This document shows positions 1-13,433 of a stretch of 64,000 nucleotides of DNA, piece after piece. The translations under genes were made by a program, and so were the position numbers. The number at the start of each line of letters is the position of its first letter. The stretch's first letter is position 1. The stretch comes from Podospora pseudocomata (lineage: Eukaryota > Ascomycota > Sordariomycetes > Sordariales > Podosporaceae), in assembly GCF_035222375.1 (NCBI RefSeq), contig NC_085891.1, positions 2,170,001 to 2,234,000 on the forward strand, written 5' to 3'. The notes below the pieces were generated by a model that had not been told where the DNA came from, searched no databases, and was given only the letters and a program-made list of their open reading frames with translations.

Positions 1-3000
1 GCAGGTCAGCACAACGCGCACAGTGCGTGTCACGAACTGACGGATTGGCGGAATGGATGGGTGTTGCTTTTCTTTTTTGCTGGCCGCTGGTTGCTGGTCA
101 GTGGTTACACGATGAAATCTCGGGTGCTATTAACCAACTCATCCTGGATCCTTCCTATAATGCGCCGTGCCACGGCGATACTGGACACAGTAATGCTCGG
201 AACGACGGAGGAGGGTGTCGTCAACTACCAAACACCACGACATCTTGGGATCAATCCTACCGTGCCTTCTAACCGCATTGAGCACCGGACGGCACACATA
301 CGAAAAAGAATTTGACGACATTTTTCGGACGCTACCTCACCAGCTATCGGTAGGGTGGTGTCGATTTTCTTTCTCGAAGGAGATGAGACGGCACGACGGG
401 CCCCCTTGTCACTCGGCGAAGTCTTGCGCACAGTGATTTGCTCTCGTCGAGCGATCGTTGGATGATCGCCATTTCTCTGCGAACACGCCTGCAGCTTCAT
501 GCAAAGCGCACGTGAACCACACCGGACGGACGACGACAACCACTCTGTCACTGCCCCCCCCTTTTTCACCCCCTTGGATGTCGCAGCCGCAGCAGCAAAG
601 CCAAACAACGCCCCTCGAAGAGCACCGCATTTGTTTGATCTTTCGTCATAAACAAAAGTCAGAAATCATTTCATCATGTTTCACGCGCTGCTTCAGGGTG
701 GGACCATCTCCCTTTCGGGTCTCACCCGGGCCCTGGAAAGGTATGGCCCGAGGCCGAGGGTTCGGAAATTGGCTCCATCAAGAACTTTATTTTTTTTTTC
801 CTGTCTAGTTTTGGCGATTCAGATCTTGGACCCCGCGACCAAGACTCCAGGGCTACGGCCATGCCGGAAGTCGCATCATCTTCCCAGGACGGACGCAAGT
901 CATCAGAGATTCCTCCCTCTTCTTTGGGATCCCGGAAACCATGGGTGATGGAGGGGCAGTCGGTATCAGCTTCGACCCTTCTCCTGATGCAGCAGGTGGA
1001 CGCCAGCCAGCACTTCTTCCCTACGCCAAGCGACTGGTTATCTCTATCCCAACCTTGATCACATCCAGCGTGGTATGCCCCTCCCATAGGGACAGCCAAG
1101 CAGCCCTTCAACCCGTTCCAAAACATCTTCATCGCGGGGCCTAGGCTTGTCACCGCTCGCTCACCGCACATTTTGACAACTTTGGGGGAGGGGTACCAGA
1201 CCCCTTGCTAGCTCGGGCTGGGCCGCCGATTTTCCCCTCCTCGCAGGAAGATGGCAAAGACAACAGAGGGGAATGTCAGGGGCAACTGCAAGCCGACTGG
1301 AATCGGCACAAAAAACCGTTCCTTTCTTCCCTATCCAGCGGTGTGGCGTTCTGCTGTTTTTCAGACCAACCGTCCGTCTCGCAAGGACCGGGCCTCTGCC
1401 GTCGACGGTCCGGCGCTCGAAAACGATGCAGTCCAGAAAGGGTCTCGTCAGGGGTACACGTGGTGGTCAACTTATGGTCGATGGTTACACACTCGATGTG
1501 CGGTTCGATGTCGGTGGCCTGTAAACGTTTATGCCCTACCAATCTTGCCTCCTCAACATATCGAGCGCGAGATGCCGGATCACGGGACTTTGGCTGAGGA
1601 CACGGGCTGACGCCATGGGGGCCTTCAACAACGTTTCGCCTTCGGCTGCATACAGGCAGCACCACGTGCGTATCATGGTCTCGCTCGTACAGATTTCTGT
1701 TACACATGATATCTTGCCACTCTTATTACTGCTGTGATACAGAGTATGGGTTCCGTCGCCTGGCTGGCCGCACAGCAGCCAATACAATACTCCGCTGACG
1801 CTGACGAGCAAAACAAGGGGCTGGCTCAGCTACCCGACGTCCCCAAAATCCGGTCTGAGTGAACCAATTCGAGGCAGGCGGTTGGAGGTCGCCAGTGTTC
1901 GTATCGGTCGACTATATCAGCAGTGGTTCTTATTCGTCTCGAGCATACCTCCGCGTCTACAGTAGGAAGCTGGTGTTTGCCACCTTCCCAGCGCTTACCA
2001 CATTGCAGGCAGAGGGCACACGCGCGGTGATGGGATGGTTCTGGGTGTTGGCTCCCTTCGACTTTTACCTTCTGCATCCCGTCGTGGGGGTGGTGGCATG
2101 AAACATACCGTCAGAACGACATGCGATGATCTCACCTCCCTCTTTCGGCACCCCTCCCGAGCTGTACCGAGAGCTCCGTTTTGTTGGGTTGGGTTGTTCC
2201 AGTTGGGTTCCCAATTCGAAAACTGGGTTTCGGATTGTGGGAACTCTATCGTGGACAGTTGTTTCTGGATGGGACAGTGCCACGAGTTTGGGCCAGACCC
2301 TCGGCTACGAGAGCAGCATCCATAAGTTTTGACCAACAGGAGCGATTTATATGTCTCGGCAGTGACGACAAGTTGTGACGCATTCAAGGTGTCAAGGACT
2401 CCAGATAAGACGAGGCAGTAGAACGAACCACGGCATTGCTTGATGATGGCCAGCAACAGGAGGGGCTGTGGCAACGACAAGCAGTTTTTGACCATGGTCC
2501 CTCTTCGACTACAACGACTGCTGGGTATGCTTAGTCGGGATATGGTCGACCACTCACGACAGCTCGCCAAGGTGTTGATATACGGGGCACTACTGCGTCG
2601 TGCGTATATACACTTGCCACGCCTACTCTGGAACCAACTACAGCTACCGGTGGATTCTGGGCAGCTTTGCGTGACGACTTTGCTCAAGTCAAGGGTCGAC
2701 AGGAGAGGACCACGGTAGACCTTGGCCAAGCAAGGCCAGCACTTCGTAAGAGGAGACGGCAGCGTAGGTACTGTGCAGCCCAGTGAAATGACTCGACTCG
2801 GGTCGAAAACCGTGGCCTTCCCAAGAGCCTGGCAACCTGGTGCGAAGTGTTGCTTGCGGGAACGTGAAGTGCTGCTTTCTTGCTATTAAATTTTGGCCCG
2901 GCCGTGGCTTTTGTCTGGTCGTTTGCTGCTTATGGGTGATTGCGAGTGCGACACTAGGTTGATTGCGAGTACGGTAACTGCGTGTCAGCGATAGACCTAT

Positions 3001-4414
3001 GATCAGTATCAGTCCATCGGAAAGGCTGCCAGCAGCTTTTCTTATGTAGTTTTTGCTGAGGCTGTGGCTGTGATTCGACTAACTCTCTCTCTTATCCGCG
3101 CGGATCTATCTCTAACATGGGAAGGTGAGGGGTATTCATGTAGCCTTGGATTGTAGCAGTACGGGGGGTGCATTGGGACCTGCACGAGAATGCGGTTAGA
3201 GCTTTCAGGGGGAGGGGAGACCTGCTGCCAAGACCGACCGCTTCAGAGTCCAGGCATTGGCGGAGGGCAGGGTTTGGGGGAGTCTGTCTGTCTCTGACGA
3301 GGATGCTGTGGTTTGACTCTTGAGGGCATCCCGGAGAGCACTGCTACAGTCATGAAATATGATGAGAAAGAGATATGATTCCAAACTGTTGAGATTGAAC
3401 CGTTCGTTGTCTTTGTGACCGGCCCACCCGCTGTCCGGGGGGGCATATCCGTGATAAAAGTCAAGAAAAGGGGGCACGGGCAGCTGAGGGAGGTGGATGG
3501 GGTCGGCCTTGTTCACCCCGCTTGTTGAGAGCTGCGGCCAACGAACGGACCCTCTCTTCGCCAGGCCCCCATCCCCAAACACTGTCTCTTTTATCACCCC
3601 CGACCCAGGGACTTCATCCGATTCCCAGGCACCAAGAACGCAAAAAACAAAGCCCAGAGGCTGCCTGCTAAATTGACAGCCGCAGCAGAAAAAAGAGGTG
3701 AATCCGCGCAGCCAGGCGCTGTCATTCATCAGCCTCGAGAGCCACCCCCGACGGGCCTGCGGGGGCGAAGACTCAAGACAGGACGAGGAGACCAAACGAG
3801 GACGAGACCGCCTGGGAAACGCCAATCCTTCCAGCACCTGCCTTTTGGACCCTGCTAAGACTCCCCTCGACCGCAAAATTGGGCGAATTGCACCAGTTCC
3901 CTCTTCGACCACACCTTTACGCGCAGACCATCGATCCCATCCAACCAGTCACGTCCGTCATCGCGACACTATCGTTCCCAGACAGACCGTCTAGCGCCCC
4001 GACAGTGTCTTTCCCGCCTAGTGAGCCATACCCGCCCGGCTGGCGGCCACTCTCTTAGTCCACTGCGGCAACGAACAGATTGCGATTCCATCCCCGTTAT
4101 CTCGCTTTTTGCTTTTCGGAATCGTTGAAAGGAGACAGAAAGAGAAGCGGGGGAGACCAGCAGGCCGAACCAATACTGCATACCGATCGACCTGTCTCCG
4201 ATCTGCTCGTGCTTCCATGCTGTCTTTCTTTCCACTGACGACAACCTCAACATGCTAATGGCACAGACCCCCTGCTCGGCATTCAAGGGTTAGAATTTCA
4301 CGACGAACCACACGTACAGCCTCCACCCACAGATCTTGAGCCTCGATCGACTGCACTCGGCGGTGGAACAAGTAACGACTGCTCTACCACCATCTAACCT
4401 GCCCCGCGTCATAG
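1..4414. other. Gene-poor stretch upstream of CDC25
   Basis: I see no gene here. Open frames of up to about 240 codons exist (for example 1995-2729 and 3205-3912 on the minus strand), but they lack recognisable domains, have a mixed amino-acid composition rich in Arg, Ser and Cys, and overlap open frames on the other strand. The last few hundred bases probably hold the promoter and 5' leader of the Ras exchange factor gene. A CTAAC followed by CATAG at 4394-4414 looks like the 3' end of an intron, so part of this stretch may be transcribed leader or hold an unseen first coding exon. Confidence 0.55.
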
Positions 4415-4481
4415 GAGGGGTCCCGTGTCGATCGCGACGATTTCTATCCCACAAATTGGATCCCCTGCGTCTGCTTTCCCC

Positions 4482-7400
4482 ATGAACGGCCTCGTGGGGT
4501 CGGCACCTCCTGGTGCCATGTACGTCAGGGCGCTCTATGATTACGAGGCTGATGACAGGACGAGCTTGAGCTTTCACGAAGGCGACATTATCCAGGTCAT
4601 TACTCGGCTCGAGAGCGGATGGTGGGACGGTGTCATCAACGGCGTCAGAGGCTGGTTTCCTAGTAATTACTGCCAGATCATTGATGAACTCCCAGAGCTT
4701 GAAGAAAACGGCGAGCCAGAACAGGTCGAGGAGGAACCTGATGACCACCCGGAAGTATACGAAGGAGAGTATGAGGATGAAGATGGCTCCGAACTTGACG
4801 ATGTCGAGGGCCTTCCCCTCGAGGGAACCGAAGGCGACAGGCTGAGGGCCGATTTCTGGATCCCTCAAGCCACTCCAGACGGCAGGCTATTCTACTACAA
4901 CACCATGACGGGCGAGAGCAGAGCGGACCTGCCACTCGAGTCTCCCTCTTCGGTGACCGAGACAGGCCCAAGAGATCGCATGAATCTTAGTGTTCCCGAC
5001 CGAACAAGGCCGCCGGCCGAAATGATTGCCAGAGGGCTGACCCGAGACGAGGAGGACGAATCGGACGTCAACTCGGCATCCGAACTAGAAGGCGAGGCTC
5101 TGATGAACATGCGAGGCTCAGCGGTATGTCATGATTCCTTTGTGTTGTGCACACGTTACTGACTTGCGTGACCCAGCCTGTTTCACGCCGATTCCAGATG
5201 GGTGACGGTATTTCTCCAGCACCATCCATGGATTCTATGAACGGACAGTCGCCGGTGACGAGAGCTCGCGGCGAGACGTTTCCAAACGGCAGCTCAGCTC
5301 AGACCCCAATGGTATCTTCAGCCACTGCGTTTACCAGCTCCGGGTTCAACCTGCCTACTGCTGCAACGATTCCGCGATCCTTTTTCGACGACGGAACGAC
5401 ACCTGCACTCAACTGGCCTCGTTTGGTGTCCAACATGAAGAAGGCTATTGACCGCTACAGGGAGGCCATCACGTGTGGCAACAGGGCAGAGTATGTTGCA
5501 CGCGCTGAAGACATCTCAGATCACTTGCGCCTTCTCTTGGCAGCAGGCTCCGGAACGACCGACAACCACTCAGGCCAACCCTCGATCATCTCGACAAACA
5601 AGGCGCTCTACCCGCATTTCCGTGACATGATGTCCAAGTTTAGCAAGCTCGTCATCTCTTCACACATCGCGGCGGCGGACTGGCCCAACGCCGAGTCGAT
5701 ACAAAAATGCCTGCAGGAAGCCGACGGCGTCCTGCTAGGTGTCTTTAGCTATCTTGAGGTTGCAAAGCAGCAACGAGGCGACGAGATTCCACGACTGTTC
5801 CCAGGCTTTGTTATTGGGTCGAATGCGGGTGGCAGCTGGCAGAACAATGGACTAGGTCCTCGTGACGCCATCACCACCAACTTTCTCGAGGATGAGGAAG
5901 GCCTGGTTGAACCAAATGCCCTCCTGGATGGCAAGCTTCTGGAGCGGCTTGATGAGCTGAAAAGGATGGTGGTCTCGAGCATCCGTGAGCTGAATAAGAA
6001 CCTGCTGGTTACGGACAAGATCATCACTCCCTACAAGCACGAAATGATTGGAAATGCTGTTTGCGCCGCCGGCAGCAAGGTACTGGATATGTTCAAGCCC
6101 TGGATTGCCATGATTGAATCAATCGACCTCTCGCTGCTGGACAACACGTTCCAAACGCCGCAACTTGCCGACTTTAGCACCAACAAGCAGAGTTTATATG
6201 ATAATATCTCTGATTTGATTCTGGGTTGTCAAGCAGTGGCTGGTCCGTTGGCGGACGAGTGGTCAGAGGTGAGGGGTCAAGCTCTGGAGGAACGGCTGGA
6301 GTATGTCCGAAACTGCGCACGAGCACTGGAGACGAATTCATCCCATATCGGATTCTCGCTCCAGCTTCTTTCCGAGCAGGTTTCGATTGTCTTGCAGCAA
6401 CAGGCCGAGACGCGCATGCGGGAAGAAGTGCCCACGCGAGAGCAACCAAGAAGGATGGAGACCATGCCATATGAGCGACCGCATCAGCGGACAGAGTCGC
6501 TGTCGCGGCCTGTCAGACCGGGAATGCCTATGGGGTCGCAGTCGTTTACTGAAGGTGACACCATGATGACGACTAACCCGTACCGGAAGGATGACAAGCT
6601 TAAGAAGTTCTTTGGAGAAGACCCTACCCCGGTGCAGCAAACGTTGATCGACGACACCCCCGAGTTCTTGAGGCTGGACCACGATGTCGACCTTTCCTGG
6701 GACCTCAAGACCCAACCGCCAACGGTCAAGGGTGGTTCCCTGATGGCCTTGGTGGAGCAACTTACACGGCACGACAAGCTCGACGCCAACTTCAACAACA
6801 CCTTTCTTCTTACCTATCGGTCGTTCACATCAGCACGAGAGCTCTTTGAGCTTTTGGTGAAGAGGTTCAACCTGCAACCGCCAGAAGGACTGACCCAACC
6901 CGAGTATGACCAGTGGACAAACCAGAAACAAAAACTGATCCGCTTCCGCATCGTCAATATCTTGAAGAACTGGTTCGACAACTTCTGGATGGAGGACCCA
7001 AGCGAGGAAGCCACGAAGCAGCTGTTGCGGGATGTTTACAACTTTGCCAAGGACACGGTCAAATCCACCGAGACGCCCGGTTCGGGTCCTCTGATGACGG
7101 TACTCGACCAGCGACTGAATGGCAAGGAGGCGGGCGCCCGCCGTATGATTCAGACGGTCAACCAGAACACGCCAGCTCCCATCATGCCAAAGAACATGAA
7201 GAAGCTCAAGTTCCTCGACATCGACGTTACCGAGTTCGCCCGCCAGCTCACGATTATCGAGTCCCGTCTGTACGGCAAGATCAAGCCAACCGAGTGTCTG
7301 AACAAGACCTGGCAGAAGAAGGTTGGAGAGGGAGAGCCAGAGCCTGCTCCGAACGTGAAGGCCCTAATTCTTCATTCTAATCAAATGACCAATTGGGTGG

Positions 7401-8113
7401 CTGAGATGATCTTGTCACAGACCGACGTGAGGAAACGCGTCGTTGTCATCAAGCACTTTGTGGCGGTTGCCGACAAGTGCCGTGGGCTCAACAACTTTTC
7501 GACCCTCACATCCATCATCTCCGCCTTGGGTACTGCGCCTATTGCCCGCCTCAAGCGGACATGGGATCAAGTGCCGCAGCGCATTCACGCCACCCTGGAG
7601 ACGATGCGTAAGTTGATGGCCAGCACCAAGAACTTTGGCGAGTACAGAGAAGCGCTGCACGCCCAGCAGCCCCCCTGCATTCCCTTCTTTGGTGTTTACC
7701 TGACCGACTTGACCTTCATCGAGGACGGCATCCCGTCCATCATCAAGAAGACTAACCTCATCAACTTTGCCAAGCGAGCGAAGACGGCCGAAGTGATCCG
7801 GGACATTCAGCAGTACCAGAATGTGGCTTACTCGCTCCAGCCGGTCCCCGAGCTCCAGGATTACATACTCAGCAACATGCAGGCGGCGGGAGACGTGCAC
7901 GAGATGTACGACAAGAGCTTGCAGATTGAGCCGCGCGAGCGGGAAGACGAAAAGATCGTCAGGTAGTACCGCCCTTCTTTTCGCCCACACCCGAATTATT
8001 TCCTGTTTGGCGTTTTCAAGCCGACTTCTTATGCCATGAGGCAGCAGTTTATTCCGTACTAACGCTTTGATTTTTTGTTTTGCAGAGTTTTGGCCGAGTC
8101 TGGGTTCCTATGA
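4482..8113 (+). CDS. CDC25: CDC25-type Ras guanine-nucleotide exchange factor
   Basis: Exchanges GDP for GTP on Ras at the plasma membrane and so feeds the cAMP/PKA and MAPK pathways. Exons by reading: 4482-5123, 5177-7962, 8086-8113, giving 1151 aa. The order is an SH3 domain (about 13-67, ALYDYEADD and WWDG), a WW-like segment (about 124-151), a long low-similarity middle, a RasGEF N-domain (from about 731) and the catalytic RasGEF domain (about 894-1130). Intron 1 is GTATGT to CCCAG with a CTGAC branch; intron 2 has a perfect TACTAAC and moves the last residues (VLAESGFL) to a 28-nt terminal exon. The start is uncertain. ATG 4482 is the first in-frame ATG, but the frame is open further up to an intron-like acceptor at 4414, so an upstream first exon is likely. 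It converges with the IRS4-like gene. Confidence 0.93.
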
Positions 8114-8764
8114 AGAGCGAAAGGGGGATGCGATATACTTGACCTCTACAGTTTTACGACGGGCTTCTACGGTGCGAATGTCGATATTGGGACGGTACAT
8201 GGATCATGGACGGTCGAGATGTGTGGATGTTCATGTACTGTACGACAATGGGGTCCAAGGGCGGGATGATGGAGCTGTCGATTGTATTTGACAGGGTTTT
8301 CTGGGAGCTCCTGGGGTTCGATTTCGACCTCAAGAGAGAGGGTGGGGGCGCTTGGGGTCACTTATAGGAGTCTGCCGAACCGGGATAAACCCATCTCGCC
8401 GACCGGGAAACCGTGCGAGAAGACTGGACGCCAAGGTATCCCCGAGTCGACCCTGGAACGACGACAATCTTGCAGCTCCGGCGATGAACCGCACCGACGA
8501 CCGACCGAGCGAGGCCAAGAGGAGAGGAAAAACAAACTTGAAGGGCAGGCAGCTTTGGAGGACTGCCATTATCTTGGTGGGAACCGGGGTAACAAACTCA
8601 TATATGGGCAGCATGGTTATGGCATGGGATTGGGTCGGGAAGAGTTATTTTATATGGCCAAGAGAAAAGGGTATATGGTGGGAGGGCGATTCCAAGGCCC
8701 CAGGCAAATTTGAAGGGATATGGACATATGGGAGGGCTGGAGAGCTGTGTGTGTATCTGTCTGT

Positions 8765-8963
<199 letters not shown>

Positions 8964-9639
8964 ATATGTGTATGTGTCGAATTTTAGCAGGCACATTCAT
9001 GGATTTTTTTTCGGTCATCTTGGGAGCAGAGGGCAGACAAGGGGAAGGGGAAATAGATGAGGGTTCATTTGCTGATGAATGGGGGGGATTAAGCTATCGG
9101 GATTTAGAAAGCTTTAATCTGCTTCATACTGCTACCACTACTCGATGATTTATGGAGGGTGTAGACTTAGTGTGGGATATTGCAGTCTTCTTTTCTAAGT
9201 CATCATTTCATGCTTGTGAACTGATGACTCTGGGGTTTGTTGGTCATGAGAATCAGGAGTTGAGTGAATGAGTGAGTGATAAACTTGAACCGAGGTCAAG
9301 CAGCCAAGGATGTTGAGGTCGGCCTGGATGCTACCTACCCCAGATTGATCACCATGGCTCGCATGCAGTTGACAGGCTGTGTTTATGCCGCTCGCTGTCT
9401 GCTTGCATGGCCACGAGGAGGTACGTAGCCAATGATGTTGTGTTAGTAATGAGGGGACTTTAGAGGGGTTTTCGGGCGTGCATTCGGGAGGGACGACTTC
9501 CGCTCGCGCGGTTTCTCTACACAAAGCATGTGAAAAGGGACGGGTGACTGGGGAGGAAAGCCGCGACTTGTAACCTGAGGTTAGACGTGTAGTGGTAGGT
9601 TGTGTGTTTGTGCAGTGCTCGGTTGAAGTACCGATACTT

Positions 9640-9651
9640 CTTTTTTTTCCC

Positions 9652-9682
<31 letters not shown>
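9640..9682. repeat. T-run joined to A-run
   Basis: T8-9, four C, T12, then A18, forming a near-palindromic T/A block that can pair with itself as a hairpin in RNA from either strand. It lies between two convergent genes, near the 3' side of the IRS4-like gene. Confidence 0.8.
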
Positions 9683-9971
9683 CCATCAGTGTCATGACTG
9701 CGACCCATAGGCAGCATCATTCATCTACTTTTCTTCAAAGTTGGTTTCTAGAAAGGGGGTATGGGATGAGGTAAGCACCCCCTTTACCTCATGGCTCATT
9801 AATATCTATATTTCATCCCTCGTATACATGCATAGGTACATACATAGGTAACAAGTAAAGTCAACGTCAGCTATATAGCTCTTGTCCTTTGAGCGAATCC
9901 CATCATCGGTCATCCCAGTTTATTATGTATTCACCACACCTTATATTCCCCCCCATCATCAACCCCCACCA

Positions 9972-10876
9972 TCACCTCTTCTTCCTCAACTCCCCCTTCG
10001 GCGGCAAAACCCTCACCACCCCCTGCCCCACGCTCTCCCAGACACTCCCCCCCACCCTCCCGGGCAACCTCCTCCCCCTCAACCTCTGATCGACGAGCCA
10101 CATCCCCACCACAAACTCCTCCCGTCCCAACGCCCCCTTTCCCCCCCGATCAACCAACCCCCATATCTCGGCCAACTCCTCCCTCGGCAGCCGACTCCTG
10201 TCCCAAATATCCCTCACCACAACATTAACAACCAACTCTGCCTCCTTCGTCCCAGCCTGTGCCCTCCCTTCCTCATCATCATCCTCCCCACCGGTAAACC
10301 CCCACCCCGGCCTCATAAACAACCCCTTATTGCTCGCCCAAACAGCCTCATACCTCCTCCTCTGCCCTGCCGTAACCTCATCCCTCCACCTCGATCTCGA
10401 CCCCTCGTGGTGAGCGTGGTTCCTCCGGCCGGGTATGTGATGACCGAGCACCTTTCCCTTTCGGTGGGCGTGCCTATGCATTTTCCTTCTGGCGTCTTCG
10501 TCATCTGACAGAGACGTGGGGGGTTGCCGGAGGGTGGTGAGCATTCCCGTCCGTTTTGGGGAGCGACTTCCCGATTTGGAGTTGCCACTGCGATGAGGCG
10601 TCAAAGAGTCGACTGTTCTCTGCGGAAGGGAAGCGTTGTGGGATTTATCGTTGTGATGGTGGTGGGGGTTATGGCGTCTAGAAGGAGGAGGGATGGGGGG
10701 TGGTGCTAATGGGGAGGGGGTTAGTCGGGAAGAAGCCAAGTTGCTGGCTACGATGGCGTTGGTGAGGGAGTCGAGGCCGAGGTTGGGGGTTGATAGCCTT
10801 GGTGCTGAAGGCCGGCGTGGTGGTGGGGAGGAGGCTGGGCGGCGACGGGATTTGGGTGGTTTGGGTGCTTGTTTTG

Positions 10877-10912
<36 letters not shown>

Positions 10913-12365
10913 GCTCTTGGGGCTTGTTGTCTTGTTCTTGAGGGGTAGGTTCCTCAACTTCTTCCGGATCTGGTTGCTGAGCTGAGGATGCTGAGACGAA
11001 GCTGTCATCAGAAGACATTGAGCACTCAGACACCCGACGCATGACTGGCGCTGCCGGGACTGGCCTCTGCTCAACCACATTGGCAGTTTGCTTCTCTTCA
11101 GGCCTGGCTTCCTCCATACTGGTCGACCGGATAGCAGTAACCTCAACAGTAGGTGTTTTCGTATTCTTGTCACTGGTATTCCTAGCAGGTGGTAATGCCG
11201 GGGGTTCCAGTTTTGCCGTCTTAGCAACCCTTCTTGGTTGAGAGACAACTTGTGTAGAAACAGCAGGCGAAGAGAATTTCGAAGGAGGCGTGCCAGGACG
11301 CTTTATCTCATGATGCTCAAGCTTTGACTCACCCTCAGCTTTAGGCTTCTCAGTAGACACGGGCGTCTTTTTAGGCTTAGGCTTCGGTTTTGGTTTAGGC
11401 TTTGTCTTGGTCTGTTGTTCGTCCAGCACTTCCTGTGTCTGCCTTTCACCAGCCGGCCCAGGGCTCCTACCCCTCGGTGACAGCGAGGGTGATACCTTTT
11501 GCTGCCTAGGTGTGGGCGCGTCCCTCTTCTTAACAGGGTCAACATCCTCCCCGCCCTTGCTTTCAAACAGCGACACCAAAGACGTCGTCGGCATTATCGA
11601 CTCGGTATCCAGCGCATCTACCGACTTCGGACCTAAGCTCGGCGCCATAGACAACACGCTCGCAGCTCCGGTGCTATGTCCCCTGCTCCTACCCGGACGG
11701 GTCTGGGTAACACCATTGTTGTTTGCCTTTTGGTTCGTGTTCGGAATCGGAGAAGTAGACCTGCTGGCGGCGAGCGTGGCAGCTATAAACGAGGCAGACG
11801 ATTGCTTCCCGCCATCCCCAGCATTACTCCTGCCCGCCCCCGGTGGTGACAACAACGGCGTGCTGCTGGTACCCGGGCTGATCCCCCCCCCACTGCCCGC
11901 ATGTAGATACTGAGCCACTCTCTGAGCCACCAGCCCATCATCATCCTTTTCAATGTTATCCTCCCTAACCCCCTGGTTACTCCAACTACCCCCCGTCTCC
12001 TGCCTCCCAATCTCTAGTCTCCCAGAAGCACTGTGCGCCACCGAACTCGCCCGCGATCGTGTCTGTGAAACAGAGGCATCTCTCGCGGCATGATTCGCCG
12101 CAAGGAAAGCCCCGTTCCCGGCCCCGGCCCCGGTTGTTCTCGTCCTCGTAGTATTGTTCTGCGTCGTGTTTCGATTCGGGGATATCGACGTCTGTTTCGT
12201 CTCAGCAGCGTTCTTATTATTCGTAGCAGCGGTAGCCTTTTGGGCGTTGAAAGCAAGAGTTGCGCCCTTCAAGGCGGCCGAGAGAGCAGCCGCATTATTG
12301 CTGTTGTTGGTAACGCTTTTTGTAGGGAGACCGCCGCCTTGATTTCGAGTCGGTGAGGTCGACAT
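9972..12365 (-). CDS. IRS4: EH-domain protein of the IRS4/TAX4 family
   Basis: Single-exon gene for 797 aa. The C-terminal 140 residues (about 659-797) form an EH domain: a WDRSRLP...LAEIWGLVD helix, an EF-hand-like loop DRGGKGALGREEF, and GMWLVDQRLRGR, which are the hallmarks of yeast Irs4/Tax4. In yeast these proteins activate the PI(4,5)P2 5-phosphatase Inp51 and act in autophagy and rDNA silencing; transfer of that role is inference. The remainder is disordered, Ser/Pro/Ala-rich, with an alternating Lys-Pro tract (about 322-335) and a polyglutamine run (about 484-496). The ATG at 12365 opens a continuous frame and I see no intron. The coding strand turns strongly G-rich after about 10430. 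It lies in tandem downstream of ASE1. Confidence 0.88.
10879..10913 (-). repeat. CAA trinucleotide run encoding polyglutamine
   Basis: About eleven TTG units on the plus strand read as CAA (Gln) in the IRS4-like protein. Being in frame, length changes would alter only the Gln run. Confidence 0.9.
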
Positions 12366-13433
12366 TTAGGATGTCTCTTAAATCTCGATAGGCGCGTGGA
12401 ATGGTAAAGCTTCGCCCCCCCTCCCCTCCGGTTAAGGACCGGATAATGTTTCAGTCTTGCAGCGCGCGGCGGGACAAAGCCGGTGTACCTATCCTTCTTA
12501 GCTGCCAGCCCGGGGCATCCAATCAGTTCAAGGGAAATGTAATGGATGTCAATGTCGTAGTGAGGTATGTTTTGTACGAGGGAAAGGATTAGGAACAGGT
12601 AGACAGCAGCTCCGAAAGGAACATTCGCATCAATGGGTTGAGGTGCGGCTGATGACGAATGTAAATACGTTTCATGGGGTAACGAAACAGCAAGCACAGG
12701 GCCGCCCTTTCGCGCTGTGAGGGACCTGCTGAAAGCGCGTCAGAGACCCGGGAGCTGAAGCCAAGAGCTGCTCGTCTTCTGTAAGGCTCCAGCGAGCTAA
12801 CTGATGCCCCGCTAAAGAGGCGCGTTCCAGAAGTTTAGGCCCGCTAGGGTGACCGATGTAACTGTCACTGACAGCAAGGCTAAAATGTTGAAGATGGCAA
12901 AAACGGTGGAACTGACAACCGTAAATCCAAGGTTGTCACGACAGCACATAAATCTGACTGATATAGACATATATATATTGCAAAGTTAAGAATGCCAGAC
13001 TTAATGCACCAAAGGATAAAGATATATGACGACCAGCCTCTAGTATTCAGGGCATATCGAAACGATAATAACTCCCCCTTGTACAAACGCCAGCCATTTA
13101 CAAATAGGTATCCATCCATCTTCCCACCGAACTCCCATCCAACATATTCGGTGTTCCCATTCCCTTACTCCCAGCCATCAATCCCATCTCGTGTTCTTTC
13201 CCATTGCTGGACCCAAACCATCAAAAAATACATATAACAATAAACATGAACCCCCCTTCTGATACAAAGTTTTGACCCGCACCAAGCTGAAAAAGCCAAA
13301 GAAGCAAAAACCGAAGAAACCCATCAGACAGGAACCAAACCCATCCGACAGTAAAAAGCAGTTCATAAAACAAGTACCCCTCGAAATGAAACCCAAACCT
13401 TCCCTTTTGCCCAAATCCAGCCCTCTCGCTCAC
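12366..13433. other. Intergenic region between ASE1 and IRS4-like genes
   Basis: Both flanking genes are transcribed leftward, so this carries the 3' end of ASE1 and the promoter and leader of the IRS4-like gene. I see no supported gene or repeat of note. Confidence 0.5.

Noticed and set aside
1995-2729. 244-codon open frame on the minus strand
   Set aside because: No domain, random-looking composition, overlaps open frames on the other strand, no splice partners.
3205-3912. 235-codon open frame on the minus strand
   Set aside because: No recognisable domain and it lies in the likely promoter/leader of CDC25.
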